DNA of 64,000 bases from Hymenopus coronatus (taxonomy: Eukaryota; Arthropoda; Insecta; Mantodea; Hymenopodidae): assembly GCA_030762935.1 (NCBI GenBank), contig CM060883.1, positions 49,463,001 through 49,527,000 on the forward strand, read 5' to 3'. The notes under the pieces are model-generated. The model was not told the origin of the DNA. It made no database searches and saw only the letters and a list, made by a program, of their open reading frames with translations. Of this stretch, positions 25,601 through 34,559 are shown in pieces; position 1 is the first letter of the stretch; each line of letters begins with the position of its first letter. The translations under genes and the position numbers were made by a program.

Positions 25601-25672
25601 TTGGTACTCCTGATCATATGTCTAGTACTTCTGAAGAGACATGCGAAAGAGCGGGAACGTGATCTTTTCTGA
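14662..25672 (+). CDS. Gene 1: 3' end of a single-pass membrane protein (three coding exons)
   Basis: Three exons (14662-14762, 17110-17324, 25539-25672) join with matching phases to give about 149 residues, the C-terminal part of a larger protein whose start I could not find in the window. Order: a hydrophobic, helix-like stretch in the first exon; a segment with two Cys (FKCF and GSCGED); a proline/lysine stalk (PPSPPPKKAPDP); one transmembrane helix (about 22 residues, from MYILVGF to CLVLL); and a basic stop-transfer tail (KRHAKERER). This topology means a type I membrane protein with a short cytoplasmic end. I do not recognise the family. Introns are 2.3 and 8.2 kb and full of repeats. 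Exon joins are inferred from splice consensus and phase. Confidence 0.66.
15196..15550. repeat. Palindrome-rich segment between 10-bp direct repeats
   Basis: ATATAGCCGG occurs at about 15208 and 15540. Between them are an 11-bp hairpin (CCGTATTCAAA, loop ATGA, TTTGAATACGG), a GATCCGATC/GATCGGATC dyad, and a partial internal repeat (GATTTGAAT..CATGCA). Open frames on both strands follow from this symmetry. May be a small transposon; no family recognised. Confidence 0.4.
16234..17109 (+). repeat. Tandem array of about 128-bp units derived from the gene 1 exon start
   Basis: Units begin with the exon-like GAATCCCAATCC at about 16234, 16334, 16468, 16597, 16725, 16850 and 16980; the functional exon at 17110 is the eighth. 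Spacing of the last six is 125-130 bp. Each unit carries a copy of the acceptor (TATATATGTTACAG), the sequence for NPNPSGSFGY, then an in-frame TGA (TCACAGTGACAG) in most copies, CACCTGGAGATTTCAAGAG, and TTCCCTCGTTAGT. The first two units are most diverged, the later ones nearly uniform. Confidence 0.85.
17110..17324 (+). CDS. Gene 1 coding exon with proline-rich stalk
   Basis: The acceptor is GTTACAG and the donor is G before GTAACA. The exon reads NPNPSGSFGYTSQWQRAVPG, then FKCFPLQLGTGSCGEDAQEA, then a WNDLLPHL motif and a PPSPPPKKAPDPQ stalk. A second acceptor-like CTCTGCAG at 17187-17194 is in frame, so a shorter form of the exon is possible. The first half of the exon is the last and only intact member of the tandem array lying just upstream (16234-17109). 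Confidence 0.7.
17385..18069 (+). mobile_element. HPR copy with a MITE inserted near its start
   Basis: Starts AAAATATGATGTATTCCATT and ends in the palindrome plus GAGAAAGTAAAAA. The 17461-17588 foldback element interrupts it just after CTCTGTAACAAATTACTACT. The middle is shortened, and the hairpin-side section is complete. Confidence 0.82.
17461..17588. mobile_element. Foldback MITE of about 128 bp
   Basis: Arms of about 45 bp pair with few mismatches: left AATTGCAACAATTCTCCACT.. to GGAATCCAAGG, right CCTTGGATCCCAAAAGATAA.. to TTGTTACAATT. Flanked by TAAT-type repeats (TTAATAATT and ATTATTAATT). Non-coding; the autonomous partner is unknown. Confidence 0.75.
18265..19122 (-). mobile_element. 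Complete HPR copy
   Basis: Palindrome CTCTAAACGCACTATGTACA at the left, GGATGGTACACATCAGATTA at the right. Belongs to the group with GGTACACATCAG rather than GGAACACATCAG at the end, shared with 44149, 54818 and 60046. Confidence 0.86.
19123..21535. other. Unassigned intron DNA of gene 1
   Basis: No exon, SINE or HPR seen. Contains a 28-base A run at about 20024-20051, loosely repeated GTCAATAATAA/ATCAGCAACATC-type motifs at 20710-20840, and an otherwise single-copy appearance. Confidence 0.4.
21537..22775 (+). mobile_element. HPR scrap followed by a full HPR carrying a SINE
   Basis: 21537-21625 is a TCTGATG-end scrap. 21660-22775 is a second-subfamily copy (CTAGTCGTTCTACGAACAAA) running to the palindrome and GAGAAAATAAAAAT. 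It is split at about 22162-22447 by a family A SINE and resumes with AAGGTAAAGGGTAGTTGG. A CA tract lies at 22582-22612. Confidence 0.8.
22162..22447 (-). mobile_element. tRNA-derived SINE (family A) inside an HPR
   Basis: On the minus strand the head is CGCCCTCCGTGGTGTAATGG with TTACCATGC and box B GGGTTCAAACCCG. The shared body follows (TTTACGACACGTAAAAGAAC and GAGGCCTCTGAGCAAAATTA), ending CATAAATAACACGCC. Confidence 0.85.
23060..23215 (+). mobile_element. tRNA-derived SINE (family B)
   Basis: The tRNA-Ser/Leu-like part has a long variable-arm region (TTTGGTGTTTCGAGGCGCAA) and box B GAGTTCGAGTCCC, then GTGCATGGGTGTTTGTGTGT and an A-rich end. Diverged. Confidence 0.68.
23225..24064 (+). 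mobile_element. Complete HPR copy
   Basis: AAATCTTATGTGTACCATTC at the start, CCTTCTCTATACATATGTAC and CAGAGAAAGTAAAA at the end. The usual CA tract is replaced by a C run (23919-23927). Confidence 0.86.
24130..24390 (-). mobile_element. tRNA-derived SINE (family B)
   Basis: T-rich left end, AACGGAGTCTGATCAGGACT and ACTCCAGTACTGTATCCCT (the tail dyad of this family), then on the minus strand GGGTTCGAGTCCCG and the CATGGGTGTTATATGTTTG body. Confidence 0.68.
24439..25200 (+). mobile_element. Complete HPR copy
   Basis: AAATCTGATGTGCTCCATTC at the start and the clean palindrome CTATACACTATGTACATAGT with CGTGTAGAGAAAGTAAAAA at the end. It lacks a long CA tract. Confidence 0.86.
25262..25400 (+). 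mobile_element. tRNA-derived SINE (family E), head truncated
   Basis: Retains box B GAGTTTGATTCCC, then GGCTGGGGCGGGGAATTT and ATTCCCTATCCCCCTCAGAG, as in the copy at 4036. It lies 140 bp before the transmembrane exon of gene 1. Confidence 0.6.
25539..25672 (+). CDS. Gene 1 exon with transmembrane helix and first stop codon
   Basis: The acceptor is TTATTTTTCAG. The exon completes a split Gly codon from 17324, reads GNGQPFRSA, then a 22-residue hydrophobic helix and KRHAKERERDLF, and stops at TGA (25670-25672). Its base composition is clearly richer in G+C than the flanking sequence. The same frame continues past the TGA; see the separate entry. Confidence 0.75.
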
Positions 25673-25783
25673 CGTTCAAGGGACAGGGCGGGCAAACAGG
25701 ACCAGCAAGAGAATGGCGACAGTAACTCTACAGTGCTGCCACCTCATGCATGGCGCTACCATGTCACTACCAACAGGCTCTGA
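25673..25783 (+). CDS. In-frame extension of gene 1 after TGA (readthrough candidate)
   Basis: Directly after the TGA-C the frame stays open for 36 codons, ending at a second TGA (25781-25783). It reads RSRDRAGKQDQQENGD, then SNSTVLPPHAWRYHVTTNRL. The coding-like, GC-rich composition stops sharply at the second TGA, which is followed by G and the donor GTATGT (25785) and then T-rich intron-like sequence. Three explanations fit: programmed stop readthrough (TGA followed by C is a leaky context in insects), a CGA-to-TGA change in this allele or assembly that truncates the tail, or a chance open frame in the 3'UTR. The sequence alone cannot separate them. Confidence 0.45.
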   Translation, partial: RSRDRAGKQDQQENGDSNSTVLPPHAWRYHVTTNRL

Positions 25784-26059
25784 GGTATGTATTTTTTTAT
25801 TTTGAAAATGTATTTCTACCTACAGATTGACACATATTTAACAATGACACAGGTAAAATAAATTATCAACTGCACAAACAATACGTCCACAACACCACAT
25901 AATAAGTTACATGTTCAAACAAAGACAAAATTGAGATCACAGATCTAGTTTGAGGGGAATCTAGTTGTAGTCAGAATTTTACATGGTTAAAACAAGAAAG
26001 AATTGGAATTATATGTTAGATTAACAATTGTGATTAAATACCAGAATAGTCCAAATTAT

Positions 26060-26790
26060 GCAAATAAATCGAGCAAGAGAAAATTAGCAGAAATGATCTT
26101 ATTACTTGCTTCCTTGTAAGTAGAAGGGAAATAAGGGAGTACCATAGGTTAAAGTGATAATCAAAAGTTGGTTGCTCTGTGACTGAAGTTCCTTTGTTTG
26201 TATGAACAGGAGTTAACAAATTCTTGTATACGAAAGGTGTAAGTTTTTTAAAGTTGAAACCAAATACAAGGAACATGTAAAAACAGCCAACTCCACGAAA
26301 AAATGTATGTAATATAAATTGTGTATTTTAACGTGCTCTACATTTTTTGTGTCTTCAGTACTATTCCCAGAAAATTCATGATATAGTTTTATTTGTGATG
26401 AAAATGGCTTTAATATGTGATATTTTAATTAAAATCGTTAGAGCCATTTTTGAGAAAATAAAAATTTTCAAGAAAAGTTGCATGTAAAGGGTAGTTTGGG
26501 GTAGGGGTATTTTCTTAAAAATCTTTGTGTCGCATCCTTGGAAGATACCAAACTTAAATACCAATTTTGGTGTTTAACGGTCTTTTCGTTTTTGAGTTAT
26601 GCTTGTCCATAGATACAGACAGACGCACACATACACAAACGAATCTTTTTCTAAAGATGCTCTTTTTTGTTTCAGGGGGTCCTAAAACATTTATTTGCGG
26701 TGAAATCTGGGTATCGAATTTTTGGTTGGAATACAATATTTCCTCTATACACTATGTAGGTACATAGTACGTGTAGAAAAAGTAAAAATC
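26060..26790 (+). mobile_element. HPR copy lacking its TCTGATG end
   Basis: Begins in AATCGAGCAAGAGAAAATTAG and ends with CTATACACTATGTAGGTACA and GTAGAAAAAGTAAAAA. Inside the proposed terminal intron of gene 1. Confidence 0.82.
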
Positions 26791-26794
26791 AATC

Positions 26795-27400
26795 GGGTTT
26801 GAATCCACGACTTTGGGACAGAGGCTAGCACGTTACTCCGAGACCACGGAAGACGACTGTATTGAGAATATAGTGTGATTTATAAGTTAGGAGTAGTTGT
26901 AGATGAAGGAACAGCTCCGCAAGTAGGCCATGGTGAGTGCTTCCAACTTGTCCCCTGGGAAGAAGGGGAGAAGAGGAGACCCAAAGGGCGGACAAATCCG
27001 GACGATGATGCACGCTAGCAAGAACATCACCCCTAACGACTTCTACGCAATACCAATCCTGAAGTCGGCTAACGCTACCTTAGCCACCTGCAAGTTGAGT
27101 GTCTAGTTGTAAACGAGACAGTCCCAAGAAGGAAAAGGAGCCCAGAAGTACCACAATGTGCTAGGGAGAAAGCCTTCCATAACGCATATTCCAACGTCCT
27201 GCCACAACACGTCAACCGCCGTCACCTGGTCCTACAACCCTGAAACGGATAAAACGAGATGTTGGACGAGAAATTCATAGTGGAAGATGATCATTCCAAC
27301 ATTCGCTTACAGATAAAAACCAATGGTCTGAGTAGCCGAATCAAGGGGAATCGAACAGGGGCTTCCCGAATGCGTTACCCTATAGCTTAATTTAGAGTGT
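26795..27400 (-). mobile_element. Old tRNA-like SINE sequence
   Basis: GGGTTTGAATCCACGACTTT at 26797 and GGGGAATCGAACAGGGGC near 27340 look like tRNA box B regions on opposite strands; AAAACCAATGGTCTGAGTAG recalls the 38480-38810 element. Probably two old SINEs. 27400-27799 holds nothing recognised. Confidence 0.4.
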
Positions 27401-27799
27401 GTCAATCATTTGTTGTGGCTAATTTGTAGCTTGATGATGTCGCTGCCCTATTTAGGATGCGGAAATGCATGTCGTCACTATCAACAAACACGAATTTGTG
27501 TTGAGTTACATGCACACACTTTCTGTGCCCATTCCGGAATAAATTATTCTTAAAGTACTTTTGTACGCACACAAGAATCTATGTGATTTAACTTGTCAGA
27601 TTCTGCTCAGTCGTTGTCTTTTGGGGCACAGTAGCTTCTCTGTCTAAATTATTGGAAAATACACTCTTCCCTGCCAGTATTCCGCTAATTGTGATTGTGT
27701 TGTATAATCTTCTGCATGCCCAATCTCCTAATATGATCAACGCTTCCTATGCGGCGTTAGTGCAGTTCATAGCGTAATTTGCAGGTGGCTATGAGAATA

Positions 27800-29090
27800 C
27801 GAGGAGTGTCCCAGAATTACCCGGCCTGACGTATAGATAGCGGTTGTTTCAAACAACAATGGTAAAAAGTACCAACCTTATAAAGCGTAAGTTTGAAAAT
27901 TGACGTTTTTTCATTGCTTAGCATTTGTTTGGCAGCTATCATTAGTGAATGCTTTCAGCGAATTTGTAAACATGGATAAAACTGGGCATCGTTATGTGAT
28001 ACAATACTTTCATTTGAAACGTCTTAGTCCAATTAATGTTGACCTAGATCCTACTGTGGAGGAGTCTGCTTCTTCGTTTACAGCAGTGAAATATTTTGTG
28101 GCAGAGTTTATGCGCGGCCGTACGAGCTGCCAAGACGAACATCGCAGTGGTTACCAAATGAGATTACCAATCCATAATTTGTAAAGAAAATCTTCAAAAT
28201 GGTATTGGATGACCGTCGACTGAAAGTGCGTGAGCTAGTATACATTGCAGGCATTTCAAAAGGTTCTGTTCATCGCATACAGACTGAAAATTTGGATATG
28301 AGAAAGTTGTGTGCAAGGTGGGTGCTGCGTTTGCTCACAACAGAACAAAAACAGCGTCGTGAGGATGTTTCAGTCGAGTGTTTGGCAATGTTTCGCTGCA
28401 ATAAAGCTAAACTTTTGCGTCGATTCATAACACTGGATGAAACCTGCGTCCATCACTTCACACCTGAGACGAAGGAACAATCAAAACAGTGGATTGAAAG
28501 TGGAGAATTGGCTCCAAAGAAGGCGAAGACAGTTTCATCTGCAGGCAAGGTCATGGCGTCAGCTTTCTGGAACGCACGCGGGATAATTTTCATTGATTGT
28601 CTCAAAAAAAAAAAAAGGAAAAAGATATCAATGCGAATATTATGCGAATTTGTAACAGCGTTTGAGTGATGAAAAAACAATCGAGCAAAAATGGCCCCAT
28701 TTAGCGAAAAAGAAAGCTTTGTTTCATCAAGACAATGCACCAGTTCACACGGCCATTATCACCATAGCCAAAATCAATGAGTTAAAGTTCGAATTGCTAC
28801 TTCATGCATCCTTTTCGCCAGATTTTGCCCTTCTAATTTTTTCCTGTGTCCAAACTTGAAGAAATGGCTTGGTGGTACAAGATTGCCAACAATGAAGAGG
28901 TGGAGTCTGCAGTTGTTGGCTATTTTGTAGACCTCGATAGTTCTCACTATGAACAGGGTATCGAAGCAATTGAACATTGCTGGGAAAAGTGTATCGAATT
29001 GAAACGAGACCATGTAGAGAAATAAAGATGTTTTTCCCCAACATTTTTGTGCTTTGTTTGTTAGGTCGGATACTTCTGGGCCAGCCCTCG
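27800..29090 (+). mobile_element. Mariner element (irritans-like), inactive
   Basis: TIRs of about 31 bp with mismatches: CGAGGAGTGTCCCAGAATTA on the left, and on the right GGTCGG..CTGGGCCAGCCCTCG. TA precedes the left end; the right TA is lost. The broken transposase (27972-29026) shows a helix-turn-helix region, TLDETCVHHFTPETKEQSKQ, HQDNAPVHTA, FSPDFA and a final RDHVEK: the DD34D residues are mostly kept, but the gene is split over at least three frames with an A-run slip at 28603-28616. Confidence 0.88.
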
Positions 29091-29262
29091 ATGTCAACAA
29101 ATGACTATGTCTTTTATATTTATACAATACTCATATTGTATTTATTTAGAGAATTTCCTTACTCCTCGAATAATGCCTTTATATTAATGTTGCTTTCAAC
29201 CAGGCTGAAAACTTAATAGCTAAAATGATATTATTTCAATGAGTGAGATATAATCAACACTA

Positions 29263-30487
29263 GGGTTGGCTGACAAGTCCGAGGCCTCTCAATGAAAACG
29301 GCATTTAAAATGTGTTTGCTTCATTTCTCAACATAATCTCCAGAAAGGCTAATACATTTGTCATATCGGTGTTCTAATTTAATTAAACCATCTCTGTAGT
29401 GCAATTTATCAAGGTCCTTAAAATAGCTGTTTACGCATCAATGACCTCCTCATTGCTGTGAAATCATCGTCCTCCAAGATATTTTTTGAGACCTGGGAAC
29501 AGGTGGTAGTCACAGAGTGCTAGGTTTGGCGAATAGGGTGGATGTTCAAGCAATTCCAACTTTAATTCGCACATTTTTCCCATTGCAATGACTGAACGAT
29601 GGGCCGGAGCATTGTCGTGATGAAACAAGATTTTTTGTTGTTGCCAAATGAGGTCTTTTTCTTTTCACCTCATCACTCAAACGTTGCAGTAAGCTTGCGT
29701 AGTAGTCACCAGTAATACTTTTACCCTTTTCCAAGTAATCAATACAAAAAATTCCCTGTCTATCCCAGAAAACACTCGCCATAACCTTGTTAGCTGACAA
29801 CATTGTCTTTACCCTTTTTGGAGTTGATTCACCTGGCGCAATCCACTGTTTAGAGTGTGATTTACTTTCTTGAGTGTAGTGTAGTGATGTTTCTTAGCAG
29901 AAACAGTTTTTTTGCAACTTTTGATCAGGTGTCAACAAACGCGGCACCCATCTTGCACAGACCTTGAGAAAGCCCAAAACATTACCTACTTTAAATATTA
30001 CCTGCACGTTCTTTTGATATGTTTACAGCCTCTGCTATCTCAAACAACTTTAATCTGCGGTCTTCCAGTACTAAACGATGAAATTTTTCAATGATCTCTG
30101 GAGTTGTTACTTCTACAGGGCGTCCAGAGCGAGGCTTATCACTAGTGCTGGTACGTCCCATTTTTAAACTGTGCAACCCACCTTTTAATCATTGAATATG
30201 AAGGGGCAGAGTCTTTCAATGTACTATCCATTTCCTCCTCGATTTCTTTAGGCGTTAAGCCGTTCAAATGGAAGTATTTAATCACTGCTCGTTTTTCCAA
30301 ATCCTCCATTTTTGTGAAAACTCTAAAGTTATCTTACTTAAAATGCTGCAATTCGAAAACTAAACATGCTATTGACCTGTAACTATGGATACAATCTAGT
30401 CTAGAGTTAAATTATACGATGCTACCGTCTAACTGGCCTAGTGGCGCCATGTCTATGTGAGGCCCGGAACCTATACCCCCACCCTCG
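29263..30487 (-). mobile_element. Second mariner element (irritans-like), inactive
   Basis: TA dinucleotides flank it (29261-29262, 30488-30489), and the ends share imperfect inverted sequence (GGGTTGG..GTCCGAGGCCTC). Minus-strand pieces: MEDLEKRAVIKYFHLNGLTP at 30309, GRTSTSDKPRSGRPVEVTTP, MLSANKVMASVFWDRQGIF and YYASLLQRLSDEVKRKRPHL. At least two frameshifts and a truncated C-terminus. It lies tail-to-tail with the element ending at 29090, 172 bp away. Confidence 0.85.
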
Positions 30488-30735
30488 TAGTATCTTACCA
30501 ATGAATACTACGAATGATGAAAAGTAATACTAAAATATTTGTTTGCTGTATTATGAGATGACATTGTCTGCCTATTGCATCCTTAAGTGTAAATTTGTGT
30601 ATTTTTTTCCAAAGATTGTTCCAAGTGTTTAAAATATCACTGATTAAATCTGAGAACTGACTTATTTTATGTAATTCACTGAGAATACTTGATCATTTGC
30701 AAAATGAACAGTTCTAATAGCAATTCTGTTTTCAG
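30488..30735. other. Spacer before the proposed 3'UTR exon
   Basis: AT-rich; ends in the acceptor TTCTGTTTTCAG. Nothing else recognised. Confidence 0.4.
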
Positions 30736-31000
30736 GTTGGGTGCCAAAGACTATTCACAACATCAAGAAATAACTGATGTAACTGTGTTTCTGGGATTAA
30801 ACAAGTGAAAGTGAACTGTGACATCAAATGTTGAACACAGAACATCAAAATGCCCACTCTGTCCAAAGAGAAATTAGTTAAAAGGTTCATACAGTTTGTA
30901 TATTGTACATAGGTTTAAACTAGGTTGTGTATTTGTATACTACATAACGTAATAAATGTATAAAACGTTACTACAAATAAAATATTGTTAATTTAAAAAA
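30736..31000 (+). other. Probable 3'UTR exon and polyadenylation region of gene 1
   Basis: The acceptor TTCTGTTTTCAG ends at 30735. No convincing reading frame follows. Two polyadenylation signals AATAAA lie at 30951-30956 and 30976-30981. It pairs naturally with the donor at 25785, giving a 5.0-kb terminal intron containing an HPR copy, SINE pieces and two mariners. A lone AATAAA at 25857 would serve an unspliced transcript instead. This is inferred from signals only. Confidence 0.4.
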
Positions 31001-31394
31001 CCTAATTAAGTAATTGTACATACATCAAACTGGTGGGAAAAGTTCCTGAAACACATAAAATCATCATTCTTGGAGTTCAAGTCGCAGATGCTAGGTGTCT
31101 CTGGTGTTGTTATGTATGCTCATAGCTTTAGTTCGTAGCTAATGTAGTTTCATTTTAAGTACAAAGAAGTAAACAAAACCACGTGACAAGGAAGCACCTC
31201 ATAAGCTGAACTAAACTAAACAATTTTTGATTAACACGCTATGAATAATCAGGATCATATCAGCGCACCTGGGTGCCGGCCGAATTTTGCCCGCAGAATT
31301 CTTTTACGTGCAGAAGATCTACTGACGCGGGGTGTCGTTTTTTAAGCATATTAAAAGCCCTCGGTGTAGGCCAGAATTGAACTCGCTGCCTGTT

Positions 31395-31558
31395 TTTTTA
31401 TAGTGTTTAACGTCCGCTTTAACTATTTGTGGCACCGCAGGTGATGCCACTGATGATACATGAATGAAGATGGAGCATCGGCGGGGGCAACCTCATATGC
31501 AGTGCTTGGGATCGAACCCGGCCCGTCTAGGTGAGAGGCTAGTGGTCTAACCACTTTC
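31395..31558 (-). mobile_element. tRNA-derived SINE (family C)
   Basis: Seen on the + strand as GTTTAACGTCCGCTTTAACT, ATGAATGAAGATGGAGCATC, then GGGATCGAACCCGGCCCGTC and GTGAGAGGCTAGTGGTCTAA: the last two are a tRNA-Leu-like T-arm and anticodon arm on the minus strand. Confidence 0.72.
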
Positions 31559-31559
31559 T

Positions 31560-31775
31560 TTTTTATACAAAGTTCCTTTTTCTTCTTTTTTTCAGTTTCC
31601 TACATTTCCTTAGTTGATCTGTTAATTTACATATACATACACAGACATGTACACATTTACAAACACATAAACACCCATGCCCAAGGCGGGATTCGAACCC
31701 ACGATCCCCTGCGCCACGAAGCACCAAAGCTTTAGCGAGCGCGGCCATGGGAACCGGCACCACTCAGCCACGGCG
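31560..31775 (-). mobile_element. tRNA-derived SINE (family B), well preserved head
   Basis: Minus strand: CGCCGTGGCTGAGTGGTGCC (A box), GGTGCTTCGTGGCGCAGGGG (variable arm), GGGTTCGAATCCCGCC (B box), then GGGCATGGGTGTTTATGTG. The A and B boxes fit RNA polymerase III consensus. Confidence 0.78.
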
Positions 31776-31990
31776 CGACCTTCACGCCACCTGGGGCCAG
31801 AAGGCTAGCGCCTAGCCAACTGAGCTAACCGACACTCATTGGCTGTTAAGCATGTACTCTTCCTCTACACAAAAAGTTCGGTTCTGATAGTAACGTTTTG
31901 TAGTTATTCTTGTACTGAAAAAATAAGAAGAAAAAAGCATTATTGTAACAGGTCAGTTTATAGAACAAGATAGGTTCATTGAATTTACCT

Positions 31991-32608
31991 ATAATCTTGA
32001 ACTGTTATAGCACACCGTTAAAGTACTCACCTTTAATTGACAACGATTGGCGTTAGCTTTTGTTTAGAAATAACTGAACTTCGTTTTTAGTGATGTAGAA
32101 CTTTGCTAGGCTTGTTTGCGTTGCATTTATTTGTTTCGAAATTGGTAATTTAATAATAGTGTTCACCATTTTCACAAATTGTTGACTTATATCAGTTTAA
32201 AACGAAAGCTGTACACTGAATTTAACCAGCGCGCTGCAGCGTGTGAATCAAGTTTCTTGCTGAGAGGATGGGGGGGGGGGGGGAGGTAATCACCAATATT
32301 TTTATGCACAGACATTAAAAGAGTAATATTTGTTGATTCATTTTGTTGCTCATTTGTGAAAATGATTCTTAATTATTTAACTTAGTAATTAAAAAAAGGT
32401 AGACATTTACTGTAATTCAGGTTTAAAATTCAAAATCAAAATTTCGTGATGCAGTGTTCCCAACATTGGCATTGTTGTTCCAGCTAGCAGTGACCATCAT
32501 CCATGACCAATCTATGGCTTGTGTGTTGATAGTTAAACCGACCACGGTTGCAGACTCAACATTTTACAATTTTAACACTGGGCTAATGTAAACGAGAGGC
32601 TAGTAGGT
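31991..32608. other. AT-rich spacer with G homopolymer
   Basis: No gene. A run of 15 G starts at about 32269. Confidence 0.4.
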
Positions 32609-33627
32609 AAAAAATCTGATGTGTTCCATTCACATGACTTTCTCAACATCTCTGTAACTAATTATTGTTAAAAAGCTTATTCTTATAACTACATCATGCT
32701 AATCGAGATAAACATTAGAAGAAATTGCCTTATTACTTGGTCCCTTTCAAGTAGAAGAGAAAAAATCTAATATGTTCCATTCACATGATATCCTCTAGAT
32801 GTTACGCAAAGAAACTTTTATTGAAAACATTAATCTGTTACCTATATCATGCAAATCAAGATAAGCATGGCAGAATTGGCCTTATTATTAGCTTCCTTGT
32901 AAGTATAAGGGAAATAAGAAAATGAACAGGCTAAAGCAATAGTCCGGTCCTTTAAAAACTGGTCTCTATGTGAAACAATTGAAATTCTAATATTTTTGCT
33001 TGTTAGGAGTAAACAAATGAGAAGAAAGATATCCTCCTGTTTAAGAAAAGTTTAAGTGGCTAAAATTGAAACCAATAATCCGGAATATCTCTAAAACGGT
33101 TAACTCCACAAAAAAAAAAAAAAAAATATTATATGACATGAAACGAGTGTTTTACTGAGATCTACATTTTTGTATATCGAGTTTTTGTATATTTTTAAGA
33201 TTTGCCAGTTATAAAATTCATCCAGAATGAAGAGGTCTTCAGAGGCTATTCCCAGAAAATTCAAGATATACATTTTGTTTGTCATAAAATATTTTGATCA
33301 AAATCGTTAAACATTTGTGAGAAAATACAAATTTTCGAAAAATGTTAGATGTAAAGATAGTTTGGGGTTGGTGGATTTTTTGAAAAGCCTTGAGTCGTAT
33401 CCTTGGAAGGTACCAAGCTTAAATTACAAGTTTGGTTTCTAACCGTCTTTTCTTTTTTGAGCTATAGTATCCACAGACACGTACCTTTTTCTAAAAATGA
33501 TTTTTTTGTTTGTTTCAGGGGGTTCCAAAAATGTACTTCTGGTGAAATTTCGGTATCGAATTTTTGGGAGCAATACAATAACTTCTCTACACACTATGTA
33601 CCTAGTACGCGTAGAAAAGTAAAAACT
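32609..33627 (+). mobile_element. Two HPR copies in tandem
   Basis: 32609-32761 is the TCTGATG-end piece of a main-subfamily copy, cut at AAGTAGAAGAGAA. 32762-33627 is a full second-subfamily copy (AAATCTAATATGTTCCATTC, CTCTAGATGTTACGCAAAGA) ending CTACACACTATGTACCTAGT and GTAGAAAAGTAAAAA. Confidence 0.84.
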
Positions 33628-33818
33628 GCTTAGGTATGTGTTCATTATTGAATATAAAGGAACGGGTGATCACAAGATAGCACATCAATCTCACTGATTC
33701 AGTGGTCTCGCTGGTTCACCGGTACTACAGTTTGCTCTTGATATCGACCTGTCACCTCTTTAGTCCATGTGCGGATCATCACTTGAAAATACAATTGAAC
33801 AGAGCTTTACTTACGTAT

Positions 33819-34053
33819 GCTATTTAACTGTTATGGTTCTCGCGTCGCGTTCTCGTATATTAGGCCTGAACGACCGCTAAATGTTGCTCAGAGGTCTCTT
33901 AACATGCTTGAGGTTCTCTTATGTGACGTAAATTTATGACACGGGAAATGAATTTACTTCCCTTCCGTAGGAAGCCATGCTAAGAATTTTTACGCCAGAA
34001 AAAAAAAAAAAAAAAAAGTATCCATCGCCATCCACGGGCTTGAGCCCGTGACC
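33819..34053 (-). mobile_element. tRNA-derived SINE (family A), diverged
   Basis: Body motifs of family A (GCTTGAGGTTCTCTTATGTG, GGAAGCCATGCTAAGAATTT) with an A-run insertion at about 34001-34017 and a decayed tRNA head. Confidence 0.7.
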
Positions 34054-34114
34054 TGAAAACAATAATGTAGTTATGAGTCAGGGAATCCCCTCGTTAATTC
34101 TGTCATTAATTTTA

Positions 34115-34398
34115 TCGCCCTCCGTGGTGTAATGGTTACCATGCTAACTTCATACACCCAAGGTCGCGGGTTAAAACCCGGCGGAGGACGATGGATTTTT
34201 TCGAGTGTAAAAATCCTTAGTATGGGAAGTAAAGCCGTTGGTCCCGTGTCGTGGATTTACGGCACGTAAAAGAACCTCAAGTCTGATAGAGAGGCCTCTG
34301 AGCAAAATTAAGCGGTGTTTCACACCCAATATAGAATGGGACGCTGAGAACCATAGTAGTTAAAGAGCGTCCATAAATAACACGCCATTTCCATTTCT
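34115..34398 (+). mobile_element. tRNA-derived SINE (family A) with target-site duplication
   Basis: Head CGCCCTCCGTGGTGTAATGG, then TTACCATGCTAACTTCATAC and GCGGGTTAAAACCCGGCGGA. The body runs to CATAAATAACACGCC. An 11-bp direct repeat CATTAATTTTA borders it at 34104-34114 and 34399-34409, defining the ends. The best-defined SINE in the window. Confidence 0.9.
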
Positions 34399-34559
34399 CA
34401 TTAATTTTAGGCATTAGATGAATGGGTTCTAAACCTGAAGTTAGAGTAGTCATGGGATTCCTTTACATGCAAATAAACAGTACCCTGGACTAGATTTACT
34501 TCCGTTCCAAAGTCATACTAAGGATATTTGATTCCGATAAAAAGCCACCACCCTACGCA

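Larger units (their letters stand above)
31140..31990 (+). repeat. Dispersed repeat split by a block of SINEs
   Basis: 31140-31224 and 31848-31990 together match 12680-12900 in order. The 620 bp between are SINE pieces: 31230-31390 (tRNA-like, minus), 31395-31558 (family C), 31560-31775 (family B) and another tRNA-like scrap at 31777-31847. Confidence 0.55.

Noticed and set aside
28453..28740. 95-residue minus-strand frame
   Set aside because: Antisense to the mariner transposase.
34115..34190. Candidate tRNA gene
   Set aside because: The head folds like a tRNA, but it is part of a repeated SINE with a shared body and a target duplication, and box B is mutated.
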